Position numbers and translations under genes: made by a program. A model generated the notes under the pieces. It was given only the letters and a program-made list of their open reading frames with translations, had not been told where the DNA came from and did no database searches. A stretch of 64,000 nucleotides of DNA from assembly GCF_900104095.1 (NCBI RefSeq), contig NZ_FNJO01000004.1, positions 124,001-188,000 of the forward strand, written 5' to 3'. Origin of the DNA: Ralstonia sp. 25mfcol4.1. Its GTDB lineage: Bacteria > Pseudomonadota > Gammaproteobacteria > Burkholderiales > Burkholderiaceae. This document shows positions 27,682-38,053 of this stretch, one piece after another (the first letter of the stretch is position 1; each line of letters begins with the position of its first letter).

Positions 27682-28773
27682 CTACCTGCGTGCGCCGCCC
27701 GTGGGCCTGTCCGTGCGGATATCGATCTGGTCGGGCACGATGTGCCGGTCCAGGATCAGCCCCTTCCACCGTGCCAGCTCCTGTTCGATGAACGCCTGAA
27801 AGTCCGCCGGGCCGGCATGCAGCACCTTGAAACCGTAGCCGGCCAGCATCTCGTTGAGCGTCAGTTCCGAGAGCACCTGACGGATAGCGAGGTCGAGGGT
27901 CTCGATCCTGTCCCTGGGGGTGCCTTTCGGCGCCAGAACGCCATACCAGCCGGTGACGAACATGTTGCGTACGCCGGCCTCGACAAAGGTGGGCGTTTCG
28001 GGAGCAATGGCCAGCCGGGCATCGGTGGCAACGGCCAGCGCGCGCAGCTTTCCCGAATTGACGTATCTGAGACTGTCGGCACCAGCGAACACGGCATCCA
28101 CATCGCCACTCATGGCGGCGGCCACGGACTGAACGCCCCCGTGGTACGGGACATGCAACACCCGGATTCCGGCCGCCTGCGAAAACATCTCGATGGCCAG
28201 GTGGCTGGTATTGCCGTATCCCGACGACGCCACGGTCACCCTGTCGGGATTCGACTTCGCGCGCTCGATCAGGTCGGCGACCGAATGGAGCCGCGAATTC
28301 GGCCCGACATAGAGCACCAGCGGCTGCTTTGCGACGAGCGAGACCGGCTGGAAGTCCTTGATGGGATCGTAGCCGGCCGATTGGCTGACGAGCGGCCCGA
28401 TGGCATAGGCGGCAAGTGCGAGCACGAGCGTATAGCCGTCGTTCCTGGCCCGCTGCACATATCGCAGCGCGATCTGTCCGCCTGCCCCCGGCTTGTATTC
28501 CAGCAACACTGGCGTCCCGAGCCGCTTCTGCAATCCGGCGCCCAGCGGTCGCGCAACAAGGTCTGCCGGACCGCCGGGCAGGTACGGCACGATGATCGTG
28601 ACCGGCTGCTCGGGGTAGGCGGCCCACGCCGGATGAACCGTGACGAATGCCGCAGCCAGCAGCATCCGGCTTCGCCCGGCCAGCGTGCGACGCAATATTT
28701 GCAGCCCGGCCGGCGCTACCCGCCTGATCCGGGTGGAGATACGTCCGATGGCCTCGGGAAGTTCAAATCGCAT
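27682..28773 (-). CDS. Bug-family (TctC-like) periplasmic solute-binding protein
   Basis: 363 residues. The start MRFELPEAIG is followed by an unusually long basic leader before the hydrophobic core MLLAAAFVTVHPAWA, with cleavage expected near residue 52. The mature protein begins YPEQPVTIIVPYLPGGPADLVARPL, the usual Bug opening, and shows GAGGQIALRYVQRARNDGYTL, PVSLVAKQPLVLYV and PETPTFVEAG. Bug proteins bind carboxylates or small organic ligands, some for tripartite tricarboxylate transporters and many orphan. No TctA or TctB gene is near, so this is an orphan and could instead feed a sensor. The long leader suggests that the true start may be internal. Confidence 0.85.
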   Translation of the reverse strand: MRFELPEAIGRISTRIRRVAPAGLQILRRTLAGRSRMLLAAAFVTVHPAWAAYPEQPVTIIVPYLPGGPADLVARPLGAGLQKRLGTPVLLEYKPGAGGQIALRYVQRARNDGYTLVLALAAYAIGPLVSQSAGYDPIKDFQPVSLVAKQPLVLYVGPNSRLHSVADLIERAKSNPDRVTVASSGYGNTSHLAIEMFSQAAGIRVLHVPYHGGVQSVAAAMSGDVDAVFAGADSLRYVNSGKLRALAVATDARLAIAPETPTFVEAGVRNMFVTGWYGVLAPKGTPRDRIETLDLAIRQVLSELTLNEMLAGYGFKVLHAGPADFQAFIEQELARWKGLILDRHIVPDQIDIRTDRPTGGARR

Positions 28774-28946
28774 GCTTGTCTGGAAGGGCTGGAACGCGTG
28801 ATGCGCCAGGGTCAAGTGGGTCGCCGGATGGTCTTCCGGACGAGATCATACGCCTGGCCGCCCACGGCGATTTGATAATATCTGGCCACCCTGCAGCGCC
28901 CCCTTGAATCCTCGGGTGTTCCCTTCGCCCCTTCGTCAGCATAGCG

Positions 28947-31900
28947 ATGTCTTCCATGTATTTCCCCCGGGCCGGTGTCGGTCTCGGTTTCGATTCCACG
29001 TGGGATGCAGGCGACCGCCGGTTCGGGCGCGGCTGGCTCTTGCGTGAGGACGGCAGCAAGACACACGTGCTCGGCGTCTGGGCCGCCGATGGGCATCGTA
29101 CGCCCGCCACGCTCGACCGACTTGTCCACGAATACGCGCTGCGCGACGACATCGAAGCGGACTGGGCCGCCCGGCCGCTGACCTTGCTGCACGAGCGCGA
29201 TGCCGCCGTGCTGCTGCTCGACGACCCGGGCGGCGAGCCCCTCGCCCCGATGCTCGGCGCGCCCATGGACGCGACGACGTTCCTCGATATCGCCCTGGCC
29301 ATGGCCAGCACCGTCGGCAAGCTCCATCGGCGCGGCCTGATTCACAAGGACCTGAAGCCGGCCCACTTCCTGGTGGCGGCGGACCGGTCCTGTGCGTGGC
29401 TGATCGGCTTTGGCATCGCGTCGCGTGCGTCGCGCGGCGTCGAGCCGCTGCCGGAGCCCAGCGAAATCAGCGGCACGCTTGCCTATATGGCACCCGAGCA
29501 AACCGGCCGGATGAACCGGGCCATCGACGCGCGCAGCGACCTGTATTCGCTCGGCATCACGTTCTACCAGATGCTGACCGGCGCACTTCCCTTCGCGGGC
29601 TCCGGCCCCATTGACTGGGTCCACGCCCACCTGGCGCGCTCGCCGGCGCCACCGGCCAGCCGCGTGGCCACCGTGCCCGCGATCCTGTCGGATCTGGTCA
29701 TGAAGCTCCTGGCAAAGGCGCCCGGGGAACGCTACCAGACAGCGGCCGGCCTGCTGCGCGACCTGCAGCACTGTCGCCAGACACTGCAGGCGCAAGGCGA
29801 CATCGCGCCGTTCGCGCTTGGCCAGGGCGACCATTCGGACGTTTTCGCGCTTGGTGAACACCTCTACGGCCGCGAGCAGACCGTGACAACGCTGGTGGAT
29901 ACCTTCGACCGCGTTGCCGCCACGGGCCGCAGCGAAATCGTGATGGTGTCGGGGCATTCGGGCGTCGGCAAGACGTCGGTCATGCAGTCGTTCGCGCGAA
30001 CCGTCGCCGAGCGTGGCGGCCTTTGCGCCACCAGCAAGTCGGATGCGCCGGCCGATGCATCGACCGAGGGCCCCGCCGATGCCGGCGCGCGGCTGCCCTA
30101 TGCCACGCTTGCGCAGGCGCTGCGCGGTCTGCTTCGGGAATGCCTGGCTCAAGACCCGGCCGACGTGGCGTCATGGCGCACCGTCATTACCGAGGCCCTG
30201 GGGCCCAACGCCGGGCTGCTTGTATCGTTGCTGCCCGAACTCGAAACGATGCTGGGTCCGGTACCCTGGGTGCCCGACACACAGTCGCGTGAGGCCGGGC
30301 CACGGCTCCGGCTCGCCTTGCATTGCCTCACGGCGGCCCTGGCACGTGCCGCCGGGCCGCTGACGCTGTGCTTCGACGACATCCAGTGGCTCGACAATGA
30401 AACCACGGCGCTGCTGCACCAGTTGTTGACCGATCCGGCCACGACGCACCTGCTGGTGGTCTGCGCCTACCGCAGCCATGAAGTGGACGATGGCCACACG
30501 GTCACGCACTGCGTCGCGGCCTTGCGCGCGGAGGGCGCCAGCGTGGCCCATATTGAACTGGGCTGCCTCGATGCATCGGACCTCCATCGGCTTGTCGCCG
30601 AAACACTCCACTGCGATGCCACGGCCAGTGCGCCGCTGGCGCGCCTGGTGATGGAGAAGACGGCTGGCAACCCGTTCTTCGCCACGCAGTTCCTGAGCGA
30701 ACTGGCAACCGAAGGCCTGCTGCGCTTTGACCACAGCACAGCGCGCTGGACCTGGGACCTTGACCAGATCGCGGCAAAGGGTTTTACCGACAATGTCGTG
30801 GCACTGATGGTCGGGCGAATTGGCCGCCTTTCCGCCAGCACCCGTGCGGCGCTGAAACTCCTCGCCTGCCTGGGCAACGACACCACGGTCGAAACACTGG
30901 CGCGCGTCTGGACGCGCGAGCCCGGCCAACTCGACCCGGCGATCCGCGAAGCCGTGCATGCGGGCCTGATTTCACGCAAGGATCACGTGCTGCGCTTCCG
31001 CCACGACCGCATCCTCGAAGCCGCGTACGCGCGCATTCCCGAGCCGGAGCGGCAGGCGTTCCATCTGCATCTCGGCCGTCTGCTGCTGGACCGCACACCG
31101 AAGGAAGAGATCGATGCCAACGCCTTTACGATCGTCGGCCAGTGGAACCGGGCGGCCAGCCAGATCGATACGCAGGACGAGCGTGACCGACTCGCGGAAC
31201 TGAACCTTGCCGCGGGGCTGCGCGCCAAGTCCACCTGTGCCAACACCGCGGCACTTCACTATCTCTCGACCGGGCTCTCGTTGCTTGGCGACGACGCCTT
31301 TGCGCGATGCGAAGCCCTCGCGTTTTCGCTGACGCAGCATATGGCCGAATGCGAGTTCCTGACCGGGGATTCGGTGAGTGCCGAACCTCGGCTGGCGGCG
31401 CTGGCCGCGCGCGCGTCGTCACTGACCGCGCTGGGGGTCGTCACGCAACTGCAGCTTGGCTTGCTGCTGACGGGCGGCCGGCGCGTCGAAGCCGTGACGG
31501 TTGGCCTGGCCTACCTGCGCCGCGCCGGTATCGACTGGACCGCCCAGCCCGCTGCCTCGGTCGTGGCGCAGGAAGAGGCGCTGCTGACAGGACTGCTCGA
31601 CGGACGGGACATCGCCAGCCTCAGCACGTTGCCACCCATGACGGACGCCGGCGGCCTTGCCACGATGCGTGTGCTGACGGCGCTGCTGCAGCCCGCCTGG
31701 TACACCGACGATCACCTGCGCACGCTTGTCATCCTGCGCATGGTCAACCTGAGCATCTCGCTGGGCAACAGCGAGGAATCGTGCCTGGCCTATTCGTGGC
31801 TGGCGATGCTGCGCACGGCGGCGTCACCGGACGGGACGGCTGGCCTTGCGCTCCAGCGGCTGGCACTGACCGTGGCCGAGCAGCAAGGTGTCGAGCGGAT

Positions 31901-34163
31901 GCGCGCCCGCGTGTACCAGGTTGCGGGCGGTAACCTGCTGCACTGGACGCAACCCCTGCGCGTGGCACGCGCCCTGTTGCGCCAGGCGCTGGAGTTGACC
32001 GCGCAGATCGGCGACCTGACCTATGCCGCCTATATTCGCAGCAACCTGATGACCCACGCGCTGGCGGTTGGCGATCCGCTGGGGCGCGTGCAGCACGAAG
32101 CGGATACCGGTAGCGTGTTCGCCTGGGGACCGCGCTTCGCGCTGGTGGCGGACCGCCTTGTCGCGCAACGCCAACTCGTGCGGACCTTGCGCGGGCTGAC
32201 CCCCGTGTTCGGCAGGTTCGACACGAGGGATTTCAGCGAGGCAGCGTTCGAGGCGCGCCTGGACAGTGACGTGGGGCTGCGCCTTGCGGCGTGCTGGTAC
32301 TGGATCCGCAAGCTGCAGGCGCGCTATCTGGCCGGCGAAGCCGCGCAGGCGCTTGAAGCGGCCGAACGGGCCCGCACGCTGTTGTGGACGTCTCCCGCCT
32401 ATTTCGAGCAGGCCGAATATCACTTTTACGCGGCGCTGGCGCGCGCGGCATGCTGCGATCCGGCCGTCGCGGACGATCTGGCCCTCCATCTTCCCGTGCT
32501 GGCCAGCCACCATCGGCAGTTGGCCCAATGGGCCCGGCGCTGTCCGGCCACGTTTGCGCACCGGGCCCTGCTCGTCGAGGCGGAAATCGCCAGGCTGGAA
32601 GGGCGCGACATCGACGCGATGCGTGGCTTCGAAGCGGCCATCGGATCCGCACGCGACAGCGACCTGATCCACATGCAGGCGCTGGCCAACGAGCTTGCGG
32701 CACGTTTCTACCTCAGCCGGCGGCTCGACAACGTGGCGCTGGTCTATCTGCGACAGGCTCGCCATGGATACCTGCACTGGGGCGCCGACGCCAAGGTCTG
32801 GCAGCTCGACCGGCAGCATCCGGCCCTGGCAGCCGACGCCAATGCGGTTCCCGCTTCGACGCCGTTGATGGGCACCATCGGCGCGCCGCTTCAGCACCTG
32901 GACCTGGCTACGGTCATGGCGATCTCCGAGGCGGTGTCCGGCGAAACCCGCCTCGATCGGCTGCTGGCCACGCTGATGCGCACCGCCATCGCGCACGCCG
33001 GGGCATCCCGCGGGCTGCTGATTCTGCCGCACGGCACGGAGCATCGCGTGGCAGCCGAGGCTGCCGTTCGCGACGACGCCACTGCAGTGACGCTGACCGA
33101 CCTGCCGCTCGACGCCGCGGCGATACCGCTGTCCATCGTCCGGCACGTGCTGGAGAGCCACGAGCATGTGGTGATCGACGATGCCGCGGCCCAGCCATCC
33201 TTTTCGGCCGACCCGTACATACGCCAGCGCCGCGCGCGCTCGATGCTGTGCCTGCCGTTGCTGAACCAGGGCAAGCTGACCGGCGTGCTTTATCTGGAAA
33301 ACGGGCTGGCGCCAGGCGCGTTCGTGCCAGCACGGATCGAGGTCATCAAGCTGCTGGCGTTCCAGGCGGCCAGCGCCATCGAGAACAGCCGGCTGGGCGA
33401 GCAGCGCCGGGAAGCCGACGAAGCCTTGCAACGGGCCCAGGCCGAGCTGGCGCACGTCAGCCGCGTCATGACGCTCAGCGCGTTGACGGCCTCAATCGCT
33501 CACGAAGTGAGCCAGCCTGTGGCCGCGCTGACCATCGAAGCCAACGTCGCCCTTCGCTGGCTCAAACGCGAGACACCTAACGTCGGAGAGGCCGTGGAAT
33601 CGCTCAACAGCATCGTCCAGCAGGGTCAGCGCGCACGCGACGTCATCGTCGGCATGCGGGCGATGTTGCGCAAGGCCGGACCACAGGCGCAACGGATCGA
33701 CCTCAACGCGATGATCGCCGAGACACTGCCGCTTCTGGCCGGCGAGCTGACGCGTCACCGGGTCATGCTCAGGACCGAACTGCTGCCGGCGCTGCCCATG
33801 GTGTCCGCCGACAAGGTTCAGCTTCAGCAGGTGTTCCTGAACCTGGCCGTCAATGCCATCGAAGCCATGCGCGGCATCGATGCGCATGCGCGCGAGTTGA
33901 CGGTACGTTCATCGGTCAACCCGGCGGGTGAGGCGCTTGTGACCGTGCACGATGTCGGCGTTGGCCTGCCGGCCGATCCCAATGAACTTTTCGAGGCGTT
34001 CTACACGACCAAGCCCGAAGGCATGGGCATGGGCCTGTCGATCTGCCGCACGATCCTGGAAGCCCACGGCGGCAAATTGCAGGCGTGGCCAAACCGCCCC
34101 AGGGGAGCGATATTCGGATTCAGTCTGCCGGCCGACGAGAATGGCTCCCTGGCTCGCGAATAG
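28947..34163 (+). CDS. Giant fusion: Ser/Thr kinase-like - AAA/TPR - GAF - histidine kinase
   Basis: 1738 residues, paralogous to the fusion at the left end of the window. Order: kinase-like fold (about 20-290) with the loop IHKDLKPAHFLV (~131), which keeps the catalytic Asp and Lys, while the DFG position reads IGFG as in much of this family; activation segment TLAYMAPEQTGRMNR; AAA ATPase with Walker A SGHSGVGKTS (~335) and Walker B CFDDIQWLD (~476); long helical repeat region; GAF (~1328-1485); H-box SIAHEVSQP (~1518); HATPase with NAIEAM, DVGVG and GMGMGLSI. Unlike the other copy it has no PAS between GAF and HisKA. It sits 173 bp divergent from the Bug-type receptor gene, with no receiver gene adjacent. 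A weak ribosome site leaves the exact start (28947 or 28956) open. Confidence 0.9.
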   Translation: MSSMYFPRAGVGLGFDSTWDAGDRRFGRGWLLREDGSKTHVLGVWAADGHRTPATLDRLVHEYALRDDIEADWAARPLTLLHERDAAVLLLDDPGGEPLAPMLGAPMDATTFLDIALAMASTVGKLHRRGLIHKDLKPAHFLVAADRSCAWLIGFGIASRASRGVEPLPEPSEISGTLAYMAPEQTGRMNRAIDARSDLYSLGITFYQMLTGALPFAGSGPIDWVHAHLARSPAPPASRVATVPAILSDLVMKLLAKAPGERYQTAAGLLRDLQHCRQTLQAQGDIAPFALGQGDHSDVFALGEHLYGREQTVTTLVDTFDRVAATGRSEIVMVSGHSGVGKTSVMQSFARTVAERGGLCATSKSDAPADASTEGPADAGARLPYATLAQALRGLLRECLAQDPADVASWRTVITEALGPNAGLLVSLLPELETMLGPVPWVPDTQSREAGPRLRLALHCLTAALARAAGPLTLCFDDIQWLDNETTALLHQLLTDPATTHLLVVCAYRSHEVDDGHTVTHCVAALRAEGASVAHIELGCLDASDLHRLVAETLHCDATASAPLARLVMEKTAGNPFFATQFLSELATEGLLRFDHSTARWTWDLDQIAAKGFTDNVVALMVGRIGRLSASTRAALKLLACLGNDTTVETLARVWTREPGQLDPAIREAVHAGLISRKDHVLRFRHDRILEAAYARIPEPERQAFHLHLGRLLLDRTPKEEIDANAFTIVGQWNRAASQIDTQDERDRLAELNLAAGLRAKSTCANTAALHYLSTGLSLLGDDAFARCEALAFSLTQHMAECEFLTGDSVSAEPRLAALAARASSLTALGVVTQLQLGLLLTGGRRVEAVTVGLAYLRRAGIDWTAQPAASVVAQEEALLTGLLDGRDIASLSTLPPMTDAGGLATMRVLTALLQPAWYTDDHLRTLVILRMVNLSISLGNSEESCLAYSWLAMLRTAASPDGTAGLALQRLALTVAEQQGVERMRARVYQVAGGNLLHWTQPLRVARALLRQALELTAQIGDLTYAAYIRSNLMTHALAVGDPLGRVQHEADTGSVFAWGPRFALVADRLVAQRQLVRTLRGLTPVFGRFDTRDFSEAAFEARLDSDVGLRLAACWYWIRKLQARYLAGEAAQALEAAERARTLLWTSPAYFEQAEYHFYAALARAACCDPAVADDLALHLPVLASHHRQLAQWARRCPATFAHRALLVEAEIARLEGRDIDAMRGFEAAIGSARDSDLIHMQALANELAARFYLSRRLDNVALVYLRQARHGYLHWGADAKVWQLDRQHPALAADANAVPASTPLMGTIGAPLQHLDLATVMAISEAVSGETRLDRLLATLMRTAIAHAGASRGLLILPHGTEHRVAAEAAVRDDATAVTLTDLPLDAAAIPLSIVRHVLESHEHVVIDDAAAQPSFSADPYIRQRRARSMLCLPLLNQGKLTGVLYLENGLAPGAFVPARIEVIKLLAFQAASAIENSRLGEQRREADEALQRAQAELAHVSRVMTLSALTASIAHEVSQPVAALTIEANVALRWLKRETPNVGEAVESLNSIVQQGQRARDVIVGMRAMLRKAGPQAQRIDLNAMIAETLPLLAGELTRHRVMLRTELLPALPMVSADKVQLQQVFLNLAVNAIEAMRGIDAHARELTVRSSVNPAGEALVTVHDVGVGLPADPNELFEAFYTTKPEGMGMGLSICRTILEAHGGKLQAWPNRPRGAIFGFSLPADENGSLARE

Positions 34164-34235
34164 GCCGTATCGCAGGGGCCGGCGGTTCGCGGGGCAGGCA
34201 GGCATGCCCAGCACCACGCCAATGACAATGACAAT

Positions 34236-34250
34236 GGGAGCGCGCCTCCC
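34236..34250. terminator. Weak hairpin between convergent kinase and benD genes
   Basis: GGGAG pairs with CTCCC across a 5-nt loop in the 111 bp between the two convergent stops. Short stem and no U-tract make it a weak candidate. Confidence 0.25.
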
Positions 34251-34274
34251 TGGTCCTTATGATTCTGGCGGGCG

Positions 34275-35051
34275 CTAACCGTTGTCGCCGCCTGCCACCG
34301 GCAGCACGGCACCGGTGATGTAGCCGGCTTCGTCGGATGCGAGGAAGAGAATCGGCGCAATCTGTTCGTCGAGCGTTGCGTATCGCCTGAAGAACGTGGA
34401 CTCGGTCACCTGCGTGACCGCCTCGCCCATCCAGACCCGCTCCTGCTCGCTGTCTCCCGCCGCATTGCGTGGCACGCGCCGAGGCGGGGCCTGGGTGCCG
34501 CCCGGCGCTGCCGCCACCACGCGGATACCGTGCTCACCATACTCCATGGCGAGTGACTGCGTCAGGGCGTTCACCCCGCCCTTCGCCGCCGAGTACGGCA
34601 CGCGGCGGATACCGCGGGTGGCGTTCGACGAGACGTTCACGATCGTGCCGCCGCATTGGGCGAGCATATGCGGCAGAACCGCGTGGCAGCCGTACAGGGT
34701 GGGCATGAGCGAACGGCGAATCTCCGCATCGATCTGGGCTGGCTCGAATTCCGCGAAAGGCCGCATCCGGATGGCACCGCCCACGCCGTTGACCAGGATG
34801 TCGATGCGACCGAATATCTTTACCGCGAAATCCATCGTGGCGGCTGCCCCGTCGTAGGTCTCGAGGTCAGCCATGAAGGCAGCGGCGTCAGCGCTCTCCG
34901 CCTCGGCCGCGACCTCGGCGACGAAGTCCGCGCGATCGACCAGCAGGACCTTTGCACCTTCCGCCGCTGCACGCAGCGCCACACCCCGCCCGATGCCCTG
35001 GGCAGCCCCCGTGACCACCATCACCTTGCCTTCGAATCGACGGGCGCTCAT
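34275..35051 (-). CDS. benD: 1,6-dihydroxycyclohexa-2,4-diene-1-carboxylate dehydrogenase
   Basis: 258 residues of the short-chain dehydrogenase fold: NAD-binding TGAAQGIGRGVALR (~13-26), NG motif ILVNGVGGAIR, Ser of INVSSNATRG and the YSAAK catalytic pair (~150s). BenD oxidises the benzoate cis-diol to catechol with release of CO2 and formation of NADH. Its ATG overlaps the benC stop in an ATGA, so the two are coupled. It is the last gene of catA-benA-benB-benC-benD on the minus strand. The sequence ends VLPVAGGDNG. Function rests on the operon as well as the family. Confidence 0.93.
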   Translation of the reverse strand: MSARRFEGKVMVVTGAAQGIGRGVALRAAAEGAKVLLVDRADFVAEVAAEAESADAAAFMADLETYDGAAATMDFAVKIFGRIDILVNGVGGAIRMRPFAEFEPAQIDAEIRRSLMPTLYGCHAVLPHMLAQCGGTIVNVSSNATRGIRRVPYSAAKGGVNALTQSLAMEYGEHGIRVVAAAPGGTQAPPRRVPRNAAGDSEQERVWMGEAVTQVTESTFFRRYATLDEQIAPILFLASDEAGYITGAVLPVAGGDNG

Positions 35052-36070
35052 GGCATCACCGGCGCCGCGTTGGGCGTGAATTTCTCGTAATGGAAGCTGG
35101 CGGGCTTCACGCCGTTGTCGTCGAAGAACTTGCGCACGGCGTCCACCATCGGCGGGGGGCCGCACAGGTACACGTCAACGTCGCCGTCGTTCAGGCATTC
35201 GGCCGGCATATGCTCGGTCACCCAGCCCTTGCGCGGGTGGTTCGATTGCGCATCCGCGACCACCGTGCTGAACGTGAAATTGAGCAGTCTGGCGATGTAG
35301 GCTTCGATCGCCTCCACCTGCACCAGATCGAGGTCCCGCGTCACGCCGTAGACCAGATGGACCCTTTGCTGCGAGTTCGCGCGAACCAGCACTTCCAGCA
35401 TCGACAGGAAAGGGGCCAGGCCCGTGCCGCCCGCCAGAAACAGCAACGGACGTTCCACTGCCCGGAGATAGAAGCTGCCCAGGGGACCAGTCATTTGCAC
35501 CTTGTGACCGGGGCGGGCCGATTCCAGCCAGGTGCTCATCACGCCTCCGGGTATCTTCTTGATCAGGAAGCTGACCTTCGATGCCCCTGGCGGGGACGAG
35601 AACGAATACGACCGATGCTGGCCGCTGCCGGGAACATCGATATTCACATACTGGCCAGCCAGGAAGGCCGGGGGAATGCTGTCCACGTCCAGTTCCAGCA
35701 CCACGGCTGCGTCGTTGTGCTGTTCGAGCTTCGTGACCGTCGCGGCGAATTTGTTTTGCTCGGTCTTGCACATCGTCGAGGATGCCGGAACGGCGATGAC
35801 GCAGTCGCTCTGCGGCACCATCTGGCACGTAAGGACCAGACCGGCCGCCTTCTCGTCGTCGCTCAGCGCATCTTCGATGTAATCCTCACCCAGGTCGTAG
35901 CGGCCGCTCTCGGCGCGGCACTTGCAGGTGCCACACACGCCGTCGGAGCAATCCATCGGCAGATTGATCCTGGCGCGAAATGCGGCATCAAGAACCTTTT
36001 CGCCGGCTTTGCATTCGACGAAGCGGGTGACGCCGTCTTCAAAATTCAGTGCGATGTTGTAGCTGGACAT
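35048..36070 (-). CDS. benC: Benzoate 1,2-dioxygenase reductase component
   Basis: 340 residues. The N-terminal plant-type 2Fe-2S ferredoxin domain has Cys41, Cys46, Cys49 and Cys82 (CSDGVCGTCK...C). Then follow an FAD domain with RSYSFSSPPG and an NAD domain with FLAGGTGLAPFLSML and VYLCGPPPMVDAV. It carries electrons from NADH to the Rieske centre of BenA. GCAGGAGGCAAC directly before the ATG at 36070 supports the start over an ATG 42 bp earlier. The gap to benB is 38 bp. Length and domain order match BenC and the related XylZ of the toluate pathway. Confidence 0.94.
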   Translation of the reverse strand: MSSYNIALNFEDGVTRFVECKAGEKVLDAAFRARINLPMDCSDGVCGTCKCRAESGRYDLGEDYIEDALSDDEKAAGLVLTCQMVPQSDCVIAVPASSTMCKTEQNKFAATVTKLEQHNDAAVVLELDVDSIPPAFLAGQYVNIDVPGSGQHRSYSFSSPPGASKVSFLIKKIPGGVMSTWLESARPGHKVQMTGPLGSFYLRAVERPLLFLAGGTGLAPFLSMLEVLVRANSQQRVHLVYGVTRDLDLVQVEAIEAYIARLLNFTFSTVVADAQSNHPRKGWVTEHMPAECLNDGDVDVYLCGPPPMVDAVRKFFDDNGVKPASFHYEKFTPNAAPVMP

Positions 36071-36108
36071 GTTGCCTCCTGCGTCCTGTCTCGATCCGTT
36101 CCACTCGC

Positions 36109-36597
36109 TCACACGTGGTAGACGTCGAGCACCTGGCGGATATAGTCATTCTTGAGCGCGATCTTCTTGCTGGAAATCAGCAAGCGATCGCCCACCTTGC
36201 GGAAGGTGAGATAGACCGTGCCGAAGTACTGGTCTGTCACCTTGTAGCGGTGGCTCAGCGTGTTGAAGTTGTAGCGAACGTCGATTTCGCCATCACGTTC
36301 CGCCAGCACTTCGACGTTGGTGACGTTGTGGCTGGTGCGCGGCTCCGGCATCGATGCGCTGCTGCGCTCGGTGCGGATACGAAACACCCGGTCTTCCAGG
36401 CCGCCACGGTCCGCGTAGTACATGAGGGAAATCTCGCGCTGGGGATCTTCGGTGAGCTTGTCATCGTCATCCCAGGCAGGCATCCAGTACGTGACGTCGT
36501 CCGCGTAGCACGCCAGCCATTCATCCCACTGACGGTCATCCAGAAAACGCGCCTCCTGGTACAGGGCATTGCAGATCGCTTGATGGTCGATGGTCAT
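36109..36597 (-). CDS. benB: Benzoate 1,2-dioxygenase, small (beta) subunit
   Basis: 162 residues of the ring-hydroxylating dioxygenase beta family (cone-shaped NTF2-like fold): [65 protein letters not shown] and the terminal [12 protein letters not shown]. It has no catalytic metal and stabilises the alpha3beta3 oxygenase. Its ATG overlaps the benA stop (ATGA), giving equal synthesis of the two subunits. Length matches the family norm of ~160. Confidence 0.95.
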   Translation of the reverse strand: MTIDHQAICNALYQEARFLDDRQWDEWLACYADDVTYWMPAWDDDDKLTEDPQREISLMYYADRGGLEDRVFRIRTERSSASMPEPRTSHNVTNVEVLAERDGEIDVRYNFNTLSHRYKVTDQYFGTVYLTFRKVGDRLLISSKKIALKNDYIRQVLDVYHV

Positions 36598-37952
36598 ACG
36601 GCTGCCTCTTCCTGTTCCTTGCGCAGGGCTTCGCGCATCACCCGCATCCAGTATTCGTGCTGCACCACGAAGAGACCTTCGTCCTCGCTTCGCTCGCCCG
36701 AGATGAGCGGATTCAATCCCATGCCCCTGGCGTTCGCGTCAGGTCCGTTCACCCACAACGGTGCGCCCCGCGACATGTCGTTCCACATCGACGTCGTGCT
36801 CGCGTAGCCCGCCTGGCAGGCACGGAACTCTTCGAGGTCATCGCTGGTTCCCATGCCCGACACGTTGAAGAAATCCTCGTACTGGCGAATGCGAATGGCG
36901 CGGCTTTCGGCGCTCTCACCCTTCGGCGCGAAGCAGAAGATGCTGACTTCGGTCTTGTCGACGCCAAGCGGACGGACGACACGAATCTGGGTGCTGAACT
37001 GATCCATCAGGAACACGTTCGGATACAGGCACAAATTCCGCGTCTGGTTGACGATGTAGTGCGCCTTGGCGTCGCCAACCCGCGCCGCGATCTCTTCCTG
37101 ATGCTGATGGACCGGGCGCACTTCCGGGTTCATCGTGTTGGTCCACAGCAGGATGTGGCCGTGCTCGAAGCCATACACACCCGCGACCGATTTGCTCCAG
37201 CCGTTCGCATCCACGGCCTTCGTGCCCTCGACCTTGCGGCGGCCCATCGTTGCGGCGTAGTTCCAGTGCACGGTGCTGACGTGATAGCCATCGCAACCGT
37301 TCTCCATCTGCATCTTCCAGTTGCCGTCGTAGATGTAGGAGGAGTTGCCGCGCAACACTTCCAGACCGTCCGGTGCTTGCGACACGATCTGGTCGATGAT
37401 GATCCTGGTTTCGCCGAGGTAATCCTCGAGCGGCATCACGTCGGCGCTCAGGCTGCCAAACAGGAAGCCACGATAGTTCTGGAAGCGCGCAACCTTGCGC
37501 AGGTCGTGCGAGCCCTGCTTGTTGAACTGCACCGGATACTCGGTGGTTTTCTCGTCCTTCACCTTCAGCAGCTTGCCTGCGTTGGAGAACGTCCAGCCGT
37601 GAAACGGACAGGTGAAACTGCCCTTGTTGCCATGCTTGCGGCGGCAAAGCATGGCGCCCTTGTGCGCGCAGGCGTTGATGACGGCGTGGAGTTCGCCGGC
37701 CTTGTCGCGCGTGATGACGATGGGCTGCCGGCCGATCCAGGTGGTGTAGTAGTCGTTGATGTTCGGGATCTGGCTTTCGTGTGCCAGGTACACCCAGTTG
37801 CCCTCGAAGATGTGCTTCATCTCGAGTTCGTAGAGATCAGCGTTGGTGAAGATGTCGCGGCGGCAGCGGAACACGCCGTTTTCCTTGTCGTCCTGGACGG
37901 CGTTGCTCAGCAGATCGCCCAGTTGTCGTGCCTTGTCGATGGTTGCGGACAT
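36594..37952 (-). CDS. benA: Benzoate 1,2-dioxygenase, large (alpha) subunit
   Basis: 452 residues, the normal BenA length. The Rieske 2Fe-2S site is Cys95-x-His97 with Cys115-x2-His118 ([15 protein letters not shown]). The mononuclear iron site lies in [11 protein letters not shown], with bridging Asp221 and ligands His224 and His229. With BenB and the reductase BenC it converts benzoate, O2 and NADH into the 1,2-cis-diol. The start at 37952 has GGGAGACAACTC upstream. It lies 101 bp after catA in the same direction, so transcription from the catA promoter is plausible; a separate benA promoter in that gap cannot be excluded. Substituted benzoates may also be substrates. Confidence 0.95.
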   Translation of the reverse strand: MSATIDKARQLGDLLSNAVQDDKENGVFRCRRDIFTNADLYELEMKHIFEGNWVYLAHESQIPNINDYYTTWIGRQPIVITRDKAGELHAVINACAHKGAMLCRRKHGNKGSFTCPFHGWTFSNAGKLLKVKDEKTTEYPVQFNKQGSHDLRKVARFQNYRGFLFGSLSADVMPLEDYLGETRIIIDQIVSQAPDGLEVLRGNSSYIYDGNWKMQMENGCDGYHVSTVHWNYAATMGRRKVEGTKAVDANGWSKSVAGVYGFEHGHILLWTNTMNPEVRPVHQHQEEIAARVGDAKAHYIVNQTRNLCLYPNVFLMDQFSTQIRVVRPLGVDKTEVSIFCFAPKGESAESRAIRIRQYEDFFNVSGMGTSDDLEEFRACQAGYASTTSMWNDMSRGAPLWVNGPDANARGMGLNPLISGERSEDEGLFVVQHEYWMRVMREALRKEQEEAAV

Positions 37953-38053
37953 GAGTTGTCTCCCTATGCCGGCTTCGAGGTGAAGCCCTGGCATTGGTGC
38001 AGAGGATTCGTGCGGAATGGGCGCGGCCTGGTCAGCCAGGCCGCAGCGCGGGG

